Of a DNA stretch of 7,108 nucleotides, positions 1-6,301 are shown piece after piece. The position numbers and the translations under genes are program-made. The DNA is taken from NCBI GenBank assembly GCA_025455945.1, contig JALOLN010000100.1, positions 1 to 7,108 of the forward strand, given 5' to 3'. The stretch's first letter is position 1. Each line of letters starts with the position of its first letter. The stretch is from Actinomycetes bacterium. GTDB lineage: Bacteria; Actinomycetota; Actinomycetes; Prado026. The notes below the pieces were generated by a model, which was not told the DNA's origin, made no database searches, and was given only the letters and a program-made list of their open reading frames with translations.

Positions 1-345
1 CCGGTGGACCAGGCCCGCCATGTCCGGGGCGTGCTCGAACCGCTCGAACATCCGGCGCAGCAGCCCGTCCGGGGAGACGGGCGCACCGGACCGGGTGGTG
101 AGCACGGCGGCCAGCCGGCGCTCGAAGTCCGGGACCTCCAGCTCCCCGCGCTCCAAGGCGTGCACGGGGTTGAGCCGGGCCTCAGCGCCAACCGCGGCCC
201 CCATCCAGTCCACCATCACCTGCCGGAAGTGCTCGATGTCGATCTCGTCGGCCTCCGCCCAGGCCGCCATGGCCACGCCGAGGTCGGTCGTGAGCACCCC
301 GCCCCAGTCGACGACCAAGCCCCGCAGCTGGGCGGTGTCAGGCAC
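1..345 (-). CDS. HAD-family hydrolase, ACAD10 N-terminal-domain type (3' part outside window)
   Basis: The first 115 residues are present and the frame runs open off the left edge. HAD motif I is near the N terminus: VVDWGGVLT, with the nucleophile Asp at residue 13. The usual second Asp (D+2) is Gly15, as in the FDxGGVL variant I associate with the HAD subfamily forming the N terminus of ACAD10. Residues 20-115 are mainly helical (ADEIDIEHFRQVM, LERGELEVPDFERRL) and fit the cap domain; motifs II-IV would lie outside the window. The GTG start at 345 is supported by a strong Shine-Dalgarno GGGAGGT (351-357, minus strand) five bases upstream. The start overlaps the stop of the kinase gene by 8 bp (338-345), so the two are probably translationally coupled. 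The role is inferred to be phosphate handling in the same pathway as the kinase; the substrate is unknown. HAD assignment is fairly sure, phosphatase activity is not. Confidence 0.8.
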   Translation of the reverse strand, partial: MPDTAQLRGLVVDWGGVLTTDLGVAMAAWAEADEIDIEHFRQVMVDWMGAAVGAEARLNPVHALERGELEVPDFERRLAAVLTTRSGAPVSPDGLLRRMFERFEHAPDMAGLVHR

Positions 346-1390
346 CGCACACCTCCCGCGCGTGCGCGAGCAGCCCCGGCACGCCGGTGTCCAGCGTGGC
401 GAAGAACGGGTCGTCGGCCATGCCCGCGAGCCAGCGGTGGTAGGAGGCCTCGAGCAGGATCGCCAGCTTCCAGATCGCGAGGGCGACGAACCACCGGGGG
501 TCGCCCGGGTCGCGGCCGGTGCGCTCCGCCCAGCGGGAGACCATCGTGGCCCGGTCCGGGAACCCCGGTCCGTGCGCGACGAGGTCGGCGAGGGGGAACG
601 GCTCGCCCGGCTCCGGCCAGAACGACAGCAGGTAGCCGAGGTCGGCGCGCGGGTCGCCCACCGTCGCCATCTCCCAGTCGACGACCGCGGCGACGGCCGG
701 CGTCGCGCCGGGGCCGACGATGCAGTTGTCCAGCTTGTAGTCGCCGTGGACGACCGCGGGCGCCGCCTCGGCGGGCAGGTGGGCGCGCAGCCAGTCGCGG
801 ACGGCGTCGTAGTCGGGCAGCTCCCGCGCGGTGCCTCCCGCGGCGGCGACCGCGCTCTGGATCCCCTCGCGCTGCCCCACCCACCGGCGGAGCTGGCGCT
901 CGAGGTAGCCGCCGGGCTTGCCGATGCCGGCGTCGACGAAGGGCTGCCAGTCGACGGCATGGATCTCGGCCAGGGTGTCCACGACGTCGAGGGAGAGCGT
1001 CCGCTGGTCGGCCGGGTCGGCGAGCCAGTCCGGGAGCCGGTCGCGGACCACGACGCCCTCGGTCCGCTCCATGAGGTAGAAGGGCGCCCCGAGCACGGTC
1101 TCGTCCCGGCACACCGCGACCGCGCGCGGCACCCGCACCGGCGTGGCGGCGGCCGACAGCAGGGTCAGCACCCGGTACTCACGCACGACGTCGTGGGCAG
1201 TGGGCAGCAGCGGCCCCAGGGGCGGGCGCCGCAGCACCCACACGTCGGCGCCCCGGCGGACCAGGAAGGTGAGGTTGCTGTGCCCCTCGCCGAGCGGGTC
1301 GACCTCCACGTCCCCCCGTCCGGGGAGGGCGGTCGCCAGCCACTTCTCCAGCGCCGTAGGGTCGACTGCGGGGGCGACGGATTCGGCCAC
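338..1390 (-). CDS. APH-family kinase, ACAD10/ACAD11/LvaA type (putative hydroxyacyl-CoA kinase)
   Basis: This 350-residue protein has the usual length of the family and a kinase-like fold. A Gly-rich nucleotide loop is at 33-42 (LGEGHSNLTF), followed by strand WVLRRPP at 51-57, where an Arg stands at or near the usual ATP-anchoring Lys. The hinge is YLMERTEG (105-112). The catalytic loop is HGDYKLDN (215-222), with D217 the likely base and N222 a metal ligand. The metal-binding motif VVDWEMATVGDP (236-247) has D238. The sequence VLRRPPLG plus the DWEMATVGDPRADLGY block is characteristic of APH proteins paired with acyl-CoA dehydrogenases, not of antibiotic kinases. Related proteins (ACAD11, LvaA) phosphorylate the 4-hydroxyl of 4-hydroxyacyl-CoAs; the same reaction is inferred here. 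The GTG start at 1390 has AGGA seven bases upstream. It is first gene of an operon with the HAD gene and divergent from the dehydrogenase. Resistance to aminoglycosides is unlikely. Confidence 0.9.
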   Translation of the reverse strand: MAESVAPAVDPTALEKWLATALPGRGDVEVDPLGEGHSNLTFLVRRGADVWVLRRPPLGPLLPTAHDVVREYRVLTLLSAAATPVRVPRAVAVCRDETVLGAPFYLMERTEGVVVRDRLPDWLADPADQRTLSLDVVDTLAEIHAVDWQPFVDAGIGKPGGYLERQLRRWVGQREGIQSAVAAAGGTARELPDYDAVRDWLRAHLPAEAAPAVVHGDYKLDNCIVGPGATPAVAAVVDWEMATVGDPRADLGYLLSFWPEPGEPFPLADLVAHGPGFPDRATMVSRWAERTGRDPGDPRWFVALAIWKLAILLEASYHRWLAGMADDPFFATLDTGVPGLLAHAREVCGA

Positions 1391-1397
1391 CCCACGA

Positions 1398-1405
1398 TCC
1401 TAGGA
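1398..1405. promoter_or_regulatory. Palindromic Shine-Dalgarno shared by two divergent genes
   Basis: The perfect 8-bp palindrome TCCTAGGA lies in the 25-bp gap (1391-1415) between the kinase and dehydrogenase starts. On the plus strand it begins AGGAGG (1402-1407), eight bases before the ATG at 1416. On the minus strand it reads AGGA (1401-1398), seven bases before the GTG at 1390. The same bases therefore supply ribosome-binding sites in both directions. The gap is too short to hold two complete promoters, so each promoter must lie inside the opposite gene's 5' coding region. Confidence 0.6.
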
Positions 1406-1415
1406 GGGCGAACGG

Positions 1416-2630
1416 ATGGACTTCGCACCCAGCCCGCGGGCCGCCGAGCTCATGGACCGGCTGACGGCGTTCATGGCCGAGCGGGTGTACCCCGCCGAGG
1501 CCGTCTACGCGCAGCAGCGGGCCGAGCTCGCCGCCGCCGGGCAGGTCCACGGCGTGCCGCCCGTGCTGGAGGAGCTCAAGGCGGAGGCGCGGGCGCGCGG
1601 GCTGTGGAACCTCTTCCTCCCGGACGTGGCCGGCATCTCGGTGCTCGACTACGCCCCCCTGGCCGAGATCAGCGGCCGCTCCCCCGAGCTGGCCCCCGAG
1701 GCGCTCAACTGCGCCGCGCCCGACACGGGGAACATGGAGCTGCTCCACCTGTTCGGGACCCCGGACCAGAAGCGGGAGTGGCTCGAGCCGCTGCTCGACG
1801 GCCGGATCCGGTCCGCCTTCGCCATGACCGAGCCCGAGGTCGCCTCCTCCGACGCGCGCAACATCCGCACGTCGATCGTCCGGGACGGCGACGACTACGT
1901 CATCAACGGCCACAAGTGGTGGACGACGGGGATCTCCGACCCCCGCTGCACGATCATGATCGTGATGGGCCGCACCAACCCGGACGCGGACGCCTACCAC
2001 CAGCAGTCGATGGTGCTCGTGCCGGTGGACACCCCCGGGGTCGACGTCGTCCGGTCGGTGCCGATCTTCGGCTACCACGACCAGCACGGCCACGGCGAGG
2101 TGGTACTCCGCGACGTGCGGGTGCCCGTGACGAACCTCCTCGCCGGCGAGGGTGACGGCTTCCGGCTGGCCCAGGAGCGGCTCGGCCCGGGGCGCGTCCA
2201 CCACTGCATGCGGGCGCTGGGGATGGCCGAGCGGGCGCTGGAGCTGATGTGCCAGCGGGCGATCGCCCGGGAGGCGTTCGGCAAGCCGCTCGCCCGGCAG
2301 GGCGTCGTGCAGGAGCAGATCGCCCGTGCCCGGCTGGCCATCGACCAGGCCCGCCTGCTCGTGCTGCGCACCGCCTGGCTGATCGACACCGTCGGGGCGT
2401 CGGCCGCCCGGGCGGAGGTCGCCGCGATCAAGGCGGTGGTGCCGCAGGTCGCCTGCGACGTCACCGACGCGGCGATCCAGGTGCACGGTGGGGCCGGGGT
2501 CAGCGACGACACCCCGCTGGCGGCCTTCTACGCGGGGCTCCGGACGTTGCGGATCGCCGACGGCCCCGACGAGGTCCACCTGCGCACCGTGGCACGCGCC
2601 GAGCTCGGCAAGCACCTGCCGCCCCGATAG
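1416..2630 (+). CDS. Acyl-CoA dehydrogenase, ACAD10/ACAD11/LvaC type
   Basis: This is a full-length 404-residue acyl-CoA dehydrogenase. The N-terminal helical domain covers about 1-130. The FAD/substrate segment is FAMTEPEVASSDARNI (135-150), and NGHKWWTTG lies at 164-172. The C-terminal helical domain holds ERLGPGRVHHCMR (254-266), REAFGKPL (285-292), and QVHGGAGVSDDTPLA (355-369). The TEPxVASSDA, GHKWWTxG, LGPGRxHHCMR and GAGVSDDxPLA blocks are those of the ACAD10/11 branch. At the catalytic Glu position of MCAD (IYEGT) it has IADGP, so Asp382 replaces Glu; Gly259 occupies the alternative site used by isovaleryl-CoA dehydrogenase. In relatives the enzyme turns a 4-phosphoacyl-CoA into an enoyl-CoA and then 3-hydroxyacyl-CoA, feeding beta-oxidation. 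The same is inferred here from the divergent kinase. The ATG at 1416 has AGGAGG eight bases upstream. The transporter gene follows after 14 bp. Confidence 0.93.
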   Translation: MDFAPSPRAAELMDRLTAFMAERVYPAEAVYAQQRAELAAAGQVHGVPPVLEELKAEARARGLWNLFLPDVAGISVLDYAPLAEISGRSPELAPEALNCAAPDTGNMELLHLFGTPDQKREWLEPLLDGRIRSAFAMTEPEVASSDARNIRTSIVRDGDDYVINGHKWWTTGISDPRCTIMIVMGRTNPDADAYHQQSMVLVPVDTPGVDVVRSVPIFGYHDQHGHGEVVLRDVRVPVTNLLAGEGDGFRLAQERLGPGRVHHCMRALGMAERALELMCQRAIAREAFGKPLARQGVVQEQIARARLAIDQARLLVLRTAWLIDTVGASAARAEVAAIKAVVPQVACDVTDAAIQVHGGAGVSDDTPLAAFYAGLRTLRIADGPDEVHLRTVARAELGKHLPPR

Positions 2631-2644
2631 CGCGTCCCCGCGTC

Positions 2645-4255
2645 GTGCCGAGCAGCGGACCGAGCGGGCCCCTGACCGAGTCCGTGGCCGGGCGCAGCCG
2701 TTGGACGCCCATGCCGTTCATCGCGCTGGGCGTCGCGATGATCATCGTGGACGCGACGATCGTCAACGTCGCGATCCCCTCGATCATCCGCGACATCGGG
2801 ATCTCGGTCACCGACGCCGAGTGGGTCAACTCGATCTACTCCCTGGTCTTCGCGTCGCTGCTGCTGACCACCGGCCGGGTCGGGGACATCGTCGGCCGGC
2901 GTCGACTCTTCGTCATTGGCACCGTGGCGTTCGTCGCGGCCAGCCTGGTCGCTGCGCTCGCCCCGTCCGCCGGCGTGCTGATCCTCGGCCGGTTCCTCCA
3001 GGGGGTCGGGGGCGCGATGCTGCTCCCGGCGTCCCTGTCCACGGTCAACGCGATGTACCAGGGCCGCGACCGAGCCGTCGCGTTCGCCATCTGGGGATCC
3101 ACCATCGGCGGGGCCGCCGCGCTCGGACCGCTCATCGGCGGCTGGCTCACGACGTCGTTCTCCTGGCGGTGGGCCTTCCTCATCAACGTCCCGATCGGGG
3201 CGGTCGTCGTGTACGGCCTGCTGCGGCACGTCCCCGAGACCAGGGACCCGCAGGCCCGTCGCGGCGTGGACGTCCCGGGCACCGCGCTGTCGGTCGTGGG
3301 GCTGGGCGCCCTGGTCTTCGCCCTGATCGAGGGCCAGCGCTACGGGTGGTGGCAGCCGACCGCGGACTTCGGGGCGGCGGGTCTGCGCTGGCCGCTCGAC
3401 ACAGTCTCCCCCAGCGGGGTGGCGTTCGTCCTCGCGGCGGGCTGCGCGGTCGGGTTCGTCCTGGTCGAGCGCCGCCGGCTGAGCCGGGGCGACCTCGCGC
3501 TCCTCGACCTGTCGCTCTTCGACATCGCCAGCTTCCGGTACGGCAACATCGCCGCGCTGATCGTCGCGCTCGGCGAGTTCGGCCTGCTCTTCGCGCTGCC
3601 GCTGTACCTGCAGACGGTGCTCGGCTACTCGGCGTTGGACACCGGCGTCCTGCTCGTCGCCCTGGCGCTGGGGACGTTCCTCGCCAGCCCGTTCGCCGCC
3701 CGGATCGCCAACGCCCGCGGCGGCCGGACGGTGGTGCGCCTCGGCCTGGCGCTGGAGGTCGTCGGCATCGTCGGCATCGGCCTGGCCGTCGACGTGGGCA
3801 TCAGCGGCTGGCGGCTGGTGCCGTGGCTGTTCCTGTACGGCGCCGGCGTGGGGCTGGCCACCGCGCAGCTCACTGGGGTGATCCTCGCCGACGTCGCCGT
3901 CGAGGAGTCCGGGCAGGCCGCGGCCGTGCAGAGCACGTCCCGCCAGGTCGGCGCGGCGCTCGGCACGGCGGTCCTGGGCGCCGTGCTCTTCACCGCGCTC
4001 GGGTCCGGGGTGGCCGACCGGCTCACCTCGGCCGGCGTCCCGGCGGCGGAGGCCGCGCAGGTCGCCGTCGCCGTCAAGGAGCGCCCCTCGCAGGCCCTGC
4101 CCGCCCTGGCCCAGCGGCCGGACGCGGCCGCGGTCCTCCCGGCGGTGGAGGAGGCGTTCGTCGCGGCGACCAGGCTGGTGGCGTGGACCGGTGCCGCCTG
4201 GGTTCTGCTCGGCCTGGTCACCACACTCGCCCTGCCCCGCGAACGGGCCGCCTGA
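2645..4255 (+). CDS. MFS transporter, DHA2 (EmrB/QacA) family, 14 TM
   Basis: This 536-residue inner-membrane protein carries the DHA2 hallmarks. Motif D1 is VDATIVNVAIPS (35-46) in TM1. Motif A is GRVGDIVGRRR (77-87). Motif B is RFLQGVGGAMLLPAS (116-130) with R116. The motif C region is GPLIGGWL (161-168), followed by WRWAFLINVPIG (174-185). QSTSRQVGAALGTAVLG (429-445) is typical of the C-terminal half. A polar insertion at about 231-258 (RYGWWQP...LRWPLD) and a long loop at about 452-507 before the last TM suit the 14-TM topology. Such proteins are usually proton-coupled exporters. The substrate cannot be read from the sequence, but the 14-bp gap to the dehydrogenase suggests co-transcription and a linked compound. 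The start is uncertain: GTG 2645 is chosen because it keeps residues RSRW before TM1, but no good Shine-Dalgarno is seen. GTG 2684 and ATG 2711 are alternatives. Confidence 0.9.
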   Translation: MPSSGPSGPLTESVAGRSRWTPMPFIALGVAMIIVDATIVNVAIPSIIRDIGISVTDAEWVNSIYSLVFASLLLTTGRVGDIVGRRRLFVIGTVAFVAASLVAALAPSAGVLILGRFLQGVGGAMLLPASLSTVNAMYQGRDRAVAFAIWGSTIGGAAALGPLIGGWLTTSFSWRWAFLINVPIGAVVVYGLLRHVPETRDPQARRGVDVPGTALSVVGLGALVFALIEGQRYGWWQPTADFGAAGLRWPLDTVSPSGVAFVLAAGCAVGFVLVERRRLSRGDLALLDLSLFDIASFRYGNIAALIVALGEFGLLFALPLYLQTVLGYSALDTGVLLVALALGTFLASPFAARIANARGGRTVVRLGLALEVVGIVGIGLAVDVGISGWRLVPWLFLYGAGVGLATAQLTGVILADVAVEESGQAAAVQSTSRQVGAALGTAVLGAVLFTALGSGVADRLTSAGVPAAEAAQVAVAVKERPSQALPALAQRPDAAAVLPAVEEAFVAATRLVAWTGAAWVLLGLVTTLALPRERAA

Positions 4256-4263
4256 TCAGGCCC
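4245..4263. terminator. GC-rich hairpin over abutting convergent stops (possible bidirectional terminator)
   Basis: The MFS stop TGA (4253-4255) and the CpaE-like stop TCA (4256-4258, TGA on the minus strand) abut as TGATCA with no intergenic base. They form the centre of a 12-bp perfect palindrome, GCCTGATCAGGC (4250-4261). A stem GGGCC (4245-4249) with GGCCC (4259-4263) around a 9-base loop is an alternative fold. There is no T-tract on either side, so terminator function is a guess from position and symmetry. Confidence 0.35.
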
Positions 4264-5548
4264 CCACGCGCAGCCACCTCCGGCGCCGCGGGCCGCCCTG
4301 GCCGGGGGCGCCGCCCTGGGTCGCGAGGTCGGCGGCGAGCCGGGCGAGGGCGAGCCGCGCGGGGGACGCCGGCACCGCCTCGGTGAGGCTGCGCCCCTGC
4401 CGCAGCGCCGTGTCGCACGCCGCCGAGTCGTCCGGCACCAGGACCGGCCCGTGCACACCGGCGTACCGCTCCAGCGTCTCGGTCAGGCGGGCCTGTGGCT
4501 CCGACCCCACCGGTCCGCGCCGGACCCGGGTCAGCACGACGCGCAGCTCGGCCTGCGGGGCCAGGCCGCGGACCTCGGGCAGGGCGCGCACCAGCCGCTG
4601 GACGCCCACGGGGTCGGCCGCGCCGACCGCCAGCACGACGTCGGCGGCATCGAGGGTGGCCAGCGTGGCCCCGTTGCGCCGGGGTGCGGCGGTGTCGTAC
4701 ACGAGCTCCTCGTCCTGCTCGAGGCAGAACCCGCAGTCGACGACGGTCACGGCGGCGAGGCTCCGGGCCCGCTCCCACACGACGGAGAGCGCCGCTGGGC
4801 GCAGCTCGGTCCAGCGGTCCGGCCGGGACACCCCGGTGAGCACCCGCAGGTCGGGTGCCACCTCGCGGGCGGCCCGGGCCAGCGCCGCGACGTCCAGCCC
4901 GCCCGCGTTCGCGGTCCGGGCGGCAGCGGCCAGCCCCGGAGCCTCGTCCAGCAGCCCGAGCACCTGCCCGACGCAGGCGCCGTAGGTGTCGGCGTCCGCC
5001 AGCAGCGTCGGCAGCCCGGCACGGGCCAGCTCGGCGGCGACGGTGACCGCCACCGTGGTCCGCCCGGGCGCGCCGGTCGGCCCCCAGACCGCGACCAGCC
5101 GACCGCGGAGGGATCCCGCCCCACCGCCGGGATCCTCGTCCGGCCGGGTGGGTTCGGGGCCTGGCCCACCGGGTGCCCCACGGTCCGCCGATCCGTCGAG
5201 CCGGCGGAGCACGGCCTCGGCCATCGCCGGGGGGCCGGCGTCGGCAGGCACCACGGCGCAGACGCCCAGCTGCCGCAGCCGTCGCTCGCCCGCGTCGTCG
5301 CCCGGCGCGGCCAGCCCCACCACCTCGACCCGGGCGGCGGCGAGCCGGGCCAGCGCCTCGGCGTCCAGGCGGCGCAGCCCGGCGTCCACCAGGGCGGCGC
5401 GGGCCGTGCCCGTCGCGGCCGCGGCGAGCAGGTCGGCCAGGTCGACGCAGCGCCGCACGACGACCAGCCCGGGCGCCCGGCCGAGGGCGTCGACCAGGGC
5501 GTCCTCGTAGCTCGCGCCGGTCACTGCCAGCAGCACGGGGACGGACAC
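4256..5548 (-). CDS. CpaE/TadZ-like MinD-superfamily P-loop protein with degenerate Walker A
   Basis: This 430-residue protein has an N-terminal receiver-like domain (about 1-115; strands PVLLAVTG and ARAALVDAG, with D55 at the phosphoacceptor-like place but no acidic pair after strand 1). A Gly/Pro-rich linker (116-148) follows, then a MinD/ParA-type domain. The P-loop reads GPTGAPGRTT (156-165): relative to KGGxGKTT, the signature Lys is Thr158 and the P-loop Lys is Arg163. Walker A' is LLADADTYGA (182-191); the Walker B-like strand is VTVVDCGF (267-274). In Flp/Tad loci CpaE/TadZ proteins mark the pole or assembly site and work with the ATPase CpaF, which is absent here. The GTG start at 5548 lies 3 bp after the stop of the SAF gene, implying one operon and coupled translation. 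An alternative role as a septum-site or partition-like regulator cannot be excluded. Fold assignment is good, function is tentative. Confidence 0.8.
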   Translation of the reverse strand: MSVPVLLAVTGASYEDALVDALGRAPGLVVVRRCVDLADLLAAAATGTARAALVDAGLRRLDAEALARLAAARVEVVGLAAPGDDAGERRLRQLGVCAVVPADAGPPAMAEAVLRRLDGSADRGAPGGPGPEPTRPDEDPGGGAGSLRGRLVAVWGPTGAPGRTTVAVTVAAELARAGLPTLLADADTYGACVGQVLGLLDEAPGLAAAARTANAGGLDVAALARAAREVAPDLRVLTGVSRPDRWTELRPAALSVVWERARSLAAVTVVDCGFCLEQDEELVYDTAAPRRNGATLATLDAADVVLAVGAADPVGVQRLVRALPEVRGLAPQAELRVVLTRVRRGPVGSEPQARLTETLERYAGVHGPVLVPDDSAACDTALRQGRSLTEAVPASPARLALARLAADLATQGGAPGQGGPRRRRWLRVGA

Positions 5549-5551
5549 CGC

Positions 5552-6280
5552 TCAGCCGTCCGCCGGGACCCGCACAAGGTCCACCGTGCCGGCCTGGATC
5601 GCGGCGACGAGGTCGGCGACCTCGGCGGGGGCCACCGAGAGCACCACGCCGACCCCGCTGCCGGTCGGCCCCAACCGGCCCGACTCCCGCTCGACGTCGG
5701 CGACGACGGCCGCCTCGAGCACGAGCCTGGGCTCGGGCCAGCCGGGCGCGCCCGCGGCGGCAGCCCCGGCGGACGCCGCCGGGGTGACGTAGACGTCGAC
5801 CCGGGCCCCGCGGGCGAGGTCTCCCGGGTAGTGGAACCGCTCGACCGGCACGGTGACCTGCCGGCGGGCCGCACCGCGGTCGGGGGCCGCCACCGCCGCC
5901 GCCGGGATGAGCTCACCGGCACCGACCGGGCGGGTGAGCAGGTAGCCGTCCGGCGCCGCACCCTGGGCGCCGAGGTAGGCCCGGGCCGTCGAGTCCAGGC
6001 GCACCGCGCGGGTGGCGACGTCGTCCGCGGTCAGCGTGGTCCCGGCCGCAAGCTCCCGGGTGGCGACCCAGACCCGCTCGGTGTCGTCCGCGGCGGCGAC
6101 CACGCGGGCGCCGACGACCACGGCGGTGAGCACGAGCAGCACCCCGAGCATGAGCCGGGCGTCCCGCCAGCGGGGCCGCGCCAGGCGGGTGGCCGGCGGC
6201 GACGCCGGCGGCTGCGCCGCCGACGGCCCGGCAGACGGCACTGACGGTGCGACAGCTCCTGGCACGGCGGATCCCCCCAC
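5552..6280 (-). CDS. SAF-domain membrane protein, CpaB/RcpC-like
   Basis: This protein of up to 242 residues has a Pro/Ala-rich cytoplasmic N terminus (1-38) with positive charges RPRWRDAR just before a single TM helix (about 43-63). A SAF domain follows (about 69-130; VWVATRELAAGTTLTADDV, then GYLLTRPVGAGELI). The C-terminal region is RcpC/CpaB-like (about 138-240; VTVPVERF, PGDLARGARVDVYVTP, VVLSVAPAEVADLVAAIQAGTVDLV). CpaB/RcpC proteins act with the secretin or at the envelope in Flp pilus assembly. In a monoderm actinomycete the role of this family is unclear, perhaps binding cell wall or scaffolding the pilus. It is first gene of an operon with the CpaE-like gene. The start is ambiguous: GTG 6280 gives the longest form, but GTG 6265 has a better Shine-Dalgarno, GGGGGGA at 6278-6272 with a 6-base spacer, and would give 237 residues. 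Confidence 0.82.
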   Translation of the reverse strand: MGGSAVPGAVAPSVPSAGPSAAQPPASPPATRLARPRWRDARLMLGVLLVLTAVVVGARVVAAADDTERVWVATRELAAGTTLTADDVATRAVRLDSTARAYLGAQGAAPDGYLLTRPVGAGELIPAAAVAAPDRGAARRQVTVPVERFHYPGDLARGARVDVYVTPAASAGAAAAGAPGWPEPRLVLEAAVVADVERESGRLGPTGSGVGVVLSVAPAEVADLVAAIQAGTVDLVRVPADG

Positions 6281-6293
6281 GGTCCCCCCACGG
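6272..6293. repeat. Two tandem copies of an 11-bp unit at the SAF gene start
   Basis: The unit TCCCCCCACGG occurs twice in direct succession (6272-6282 and 6283-6293). On the minus strand each copy contains GTGGGGGGA. The inner copy supplies both the GTG at 6280 and a G-rich Shine-Dalgarno for the GTG at 6265. The outer copy has a GTG at 6291 that is out of frame, and its G-tract is only 2 bases from GTG 6280, too close to serve it well. Confidence 0.6.
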
Positions 6294-6301
6294 CGACGCC
6301 T

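Noticed and set aside
1357..1362. TAGGGT as a -10 element for the dehydrogenase gene
   Set aside because: It matches TANNNT and is suitably upstream of 1416, but no -35 partner was found and single matches are expected by chance.
338..1390. APH-family annotation as an aminoglycoside resistance gene
   Set aside because: The VLRRPP and DWEMATVGDP signatures and the ACAD and HAD neighbours fit the hydroxyacyl-CoA kinase branch, not an antibiotic kinase.
20..2155. 711-codon open frame on the plus strand across the HAD, APH and ACAD genes
   Set aside because: It is antisense to the HAD and kinase genes and out of frame with ACAD. The translation is Arg/Gly/Pro-rich with no recognisable motif, as expected for GC-rich shadow frames.
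1179..2615. 478-codon minus-strand frame opposite the acyl-CoA dehydrogenase
   Set aside because: It is antisense to a clearly conserved ACAD and its product is low-complexity His/Arg/Gly-rich sequence without domains.
5110..5136. Repeated GGGATCC words in the linker of the CpaE-like gene
   Set aside because: Short words that encode the Gly/Pro-rich linker; no wider repeat structure or dyad extends from them.
4451..6244. 597-codon plus-strand frame opposite the CpaE-like and SAF genes
   Set aside because: It is a shadow of two genes with recognisable domains, and its own translation shows no motif.
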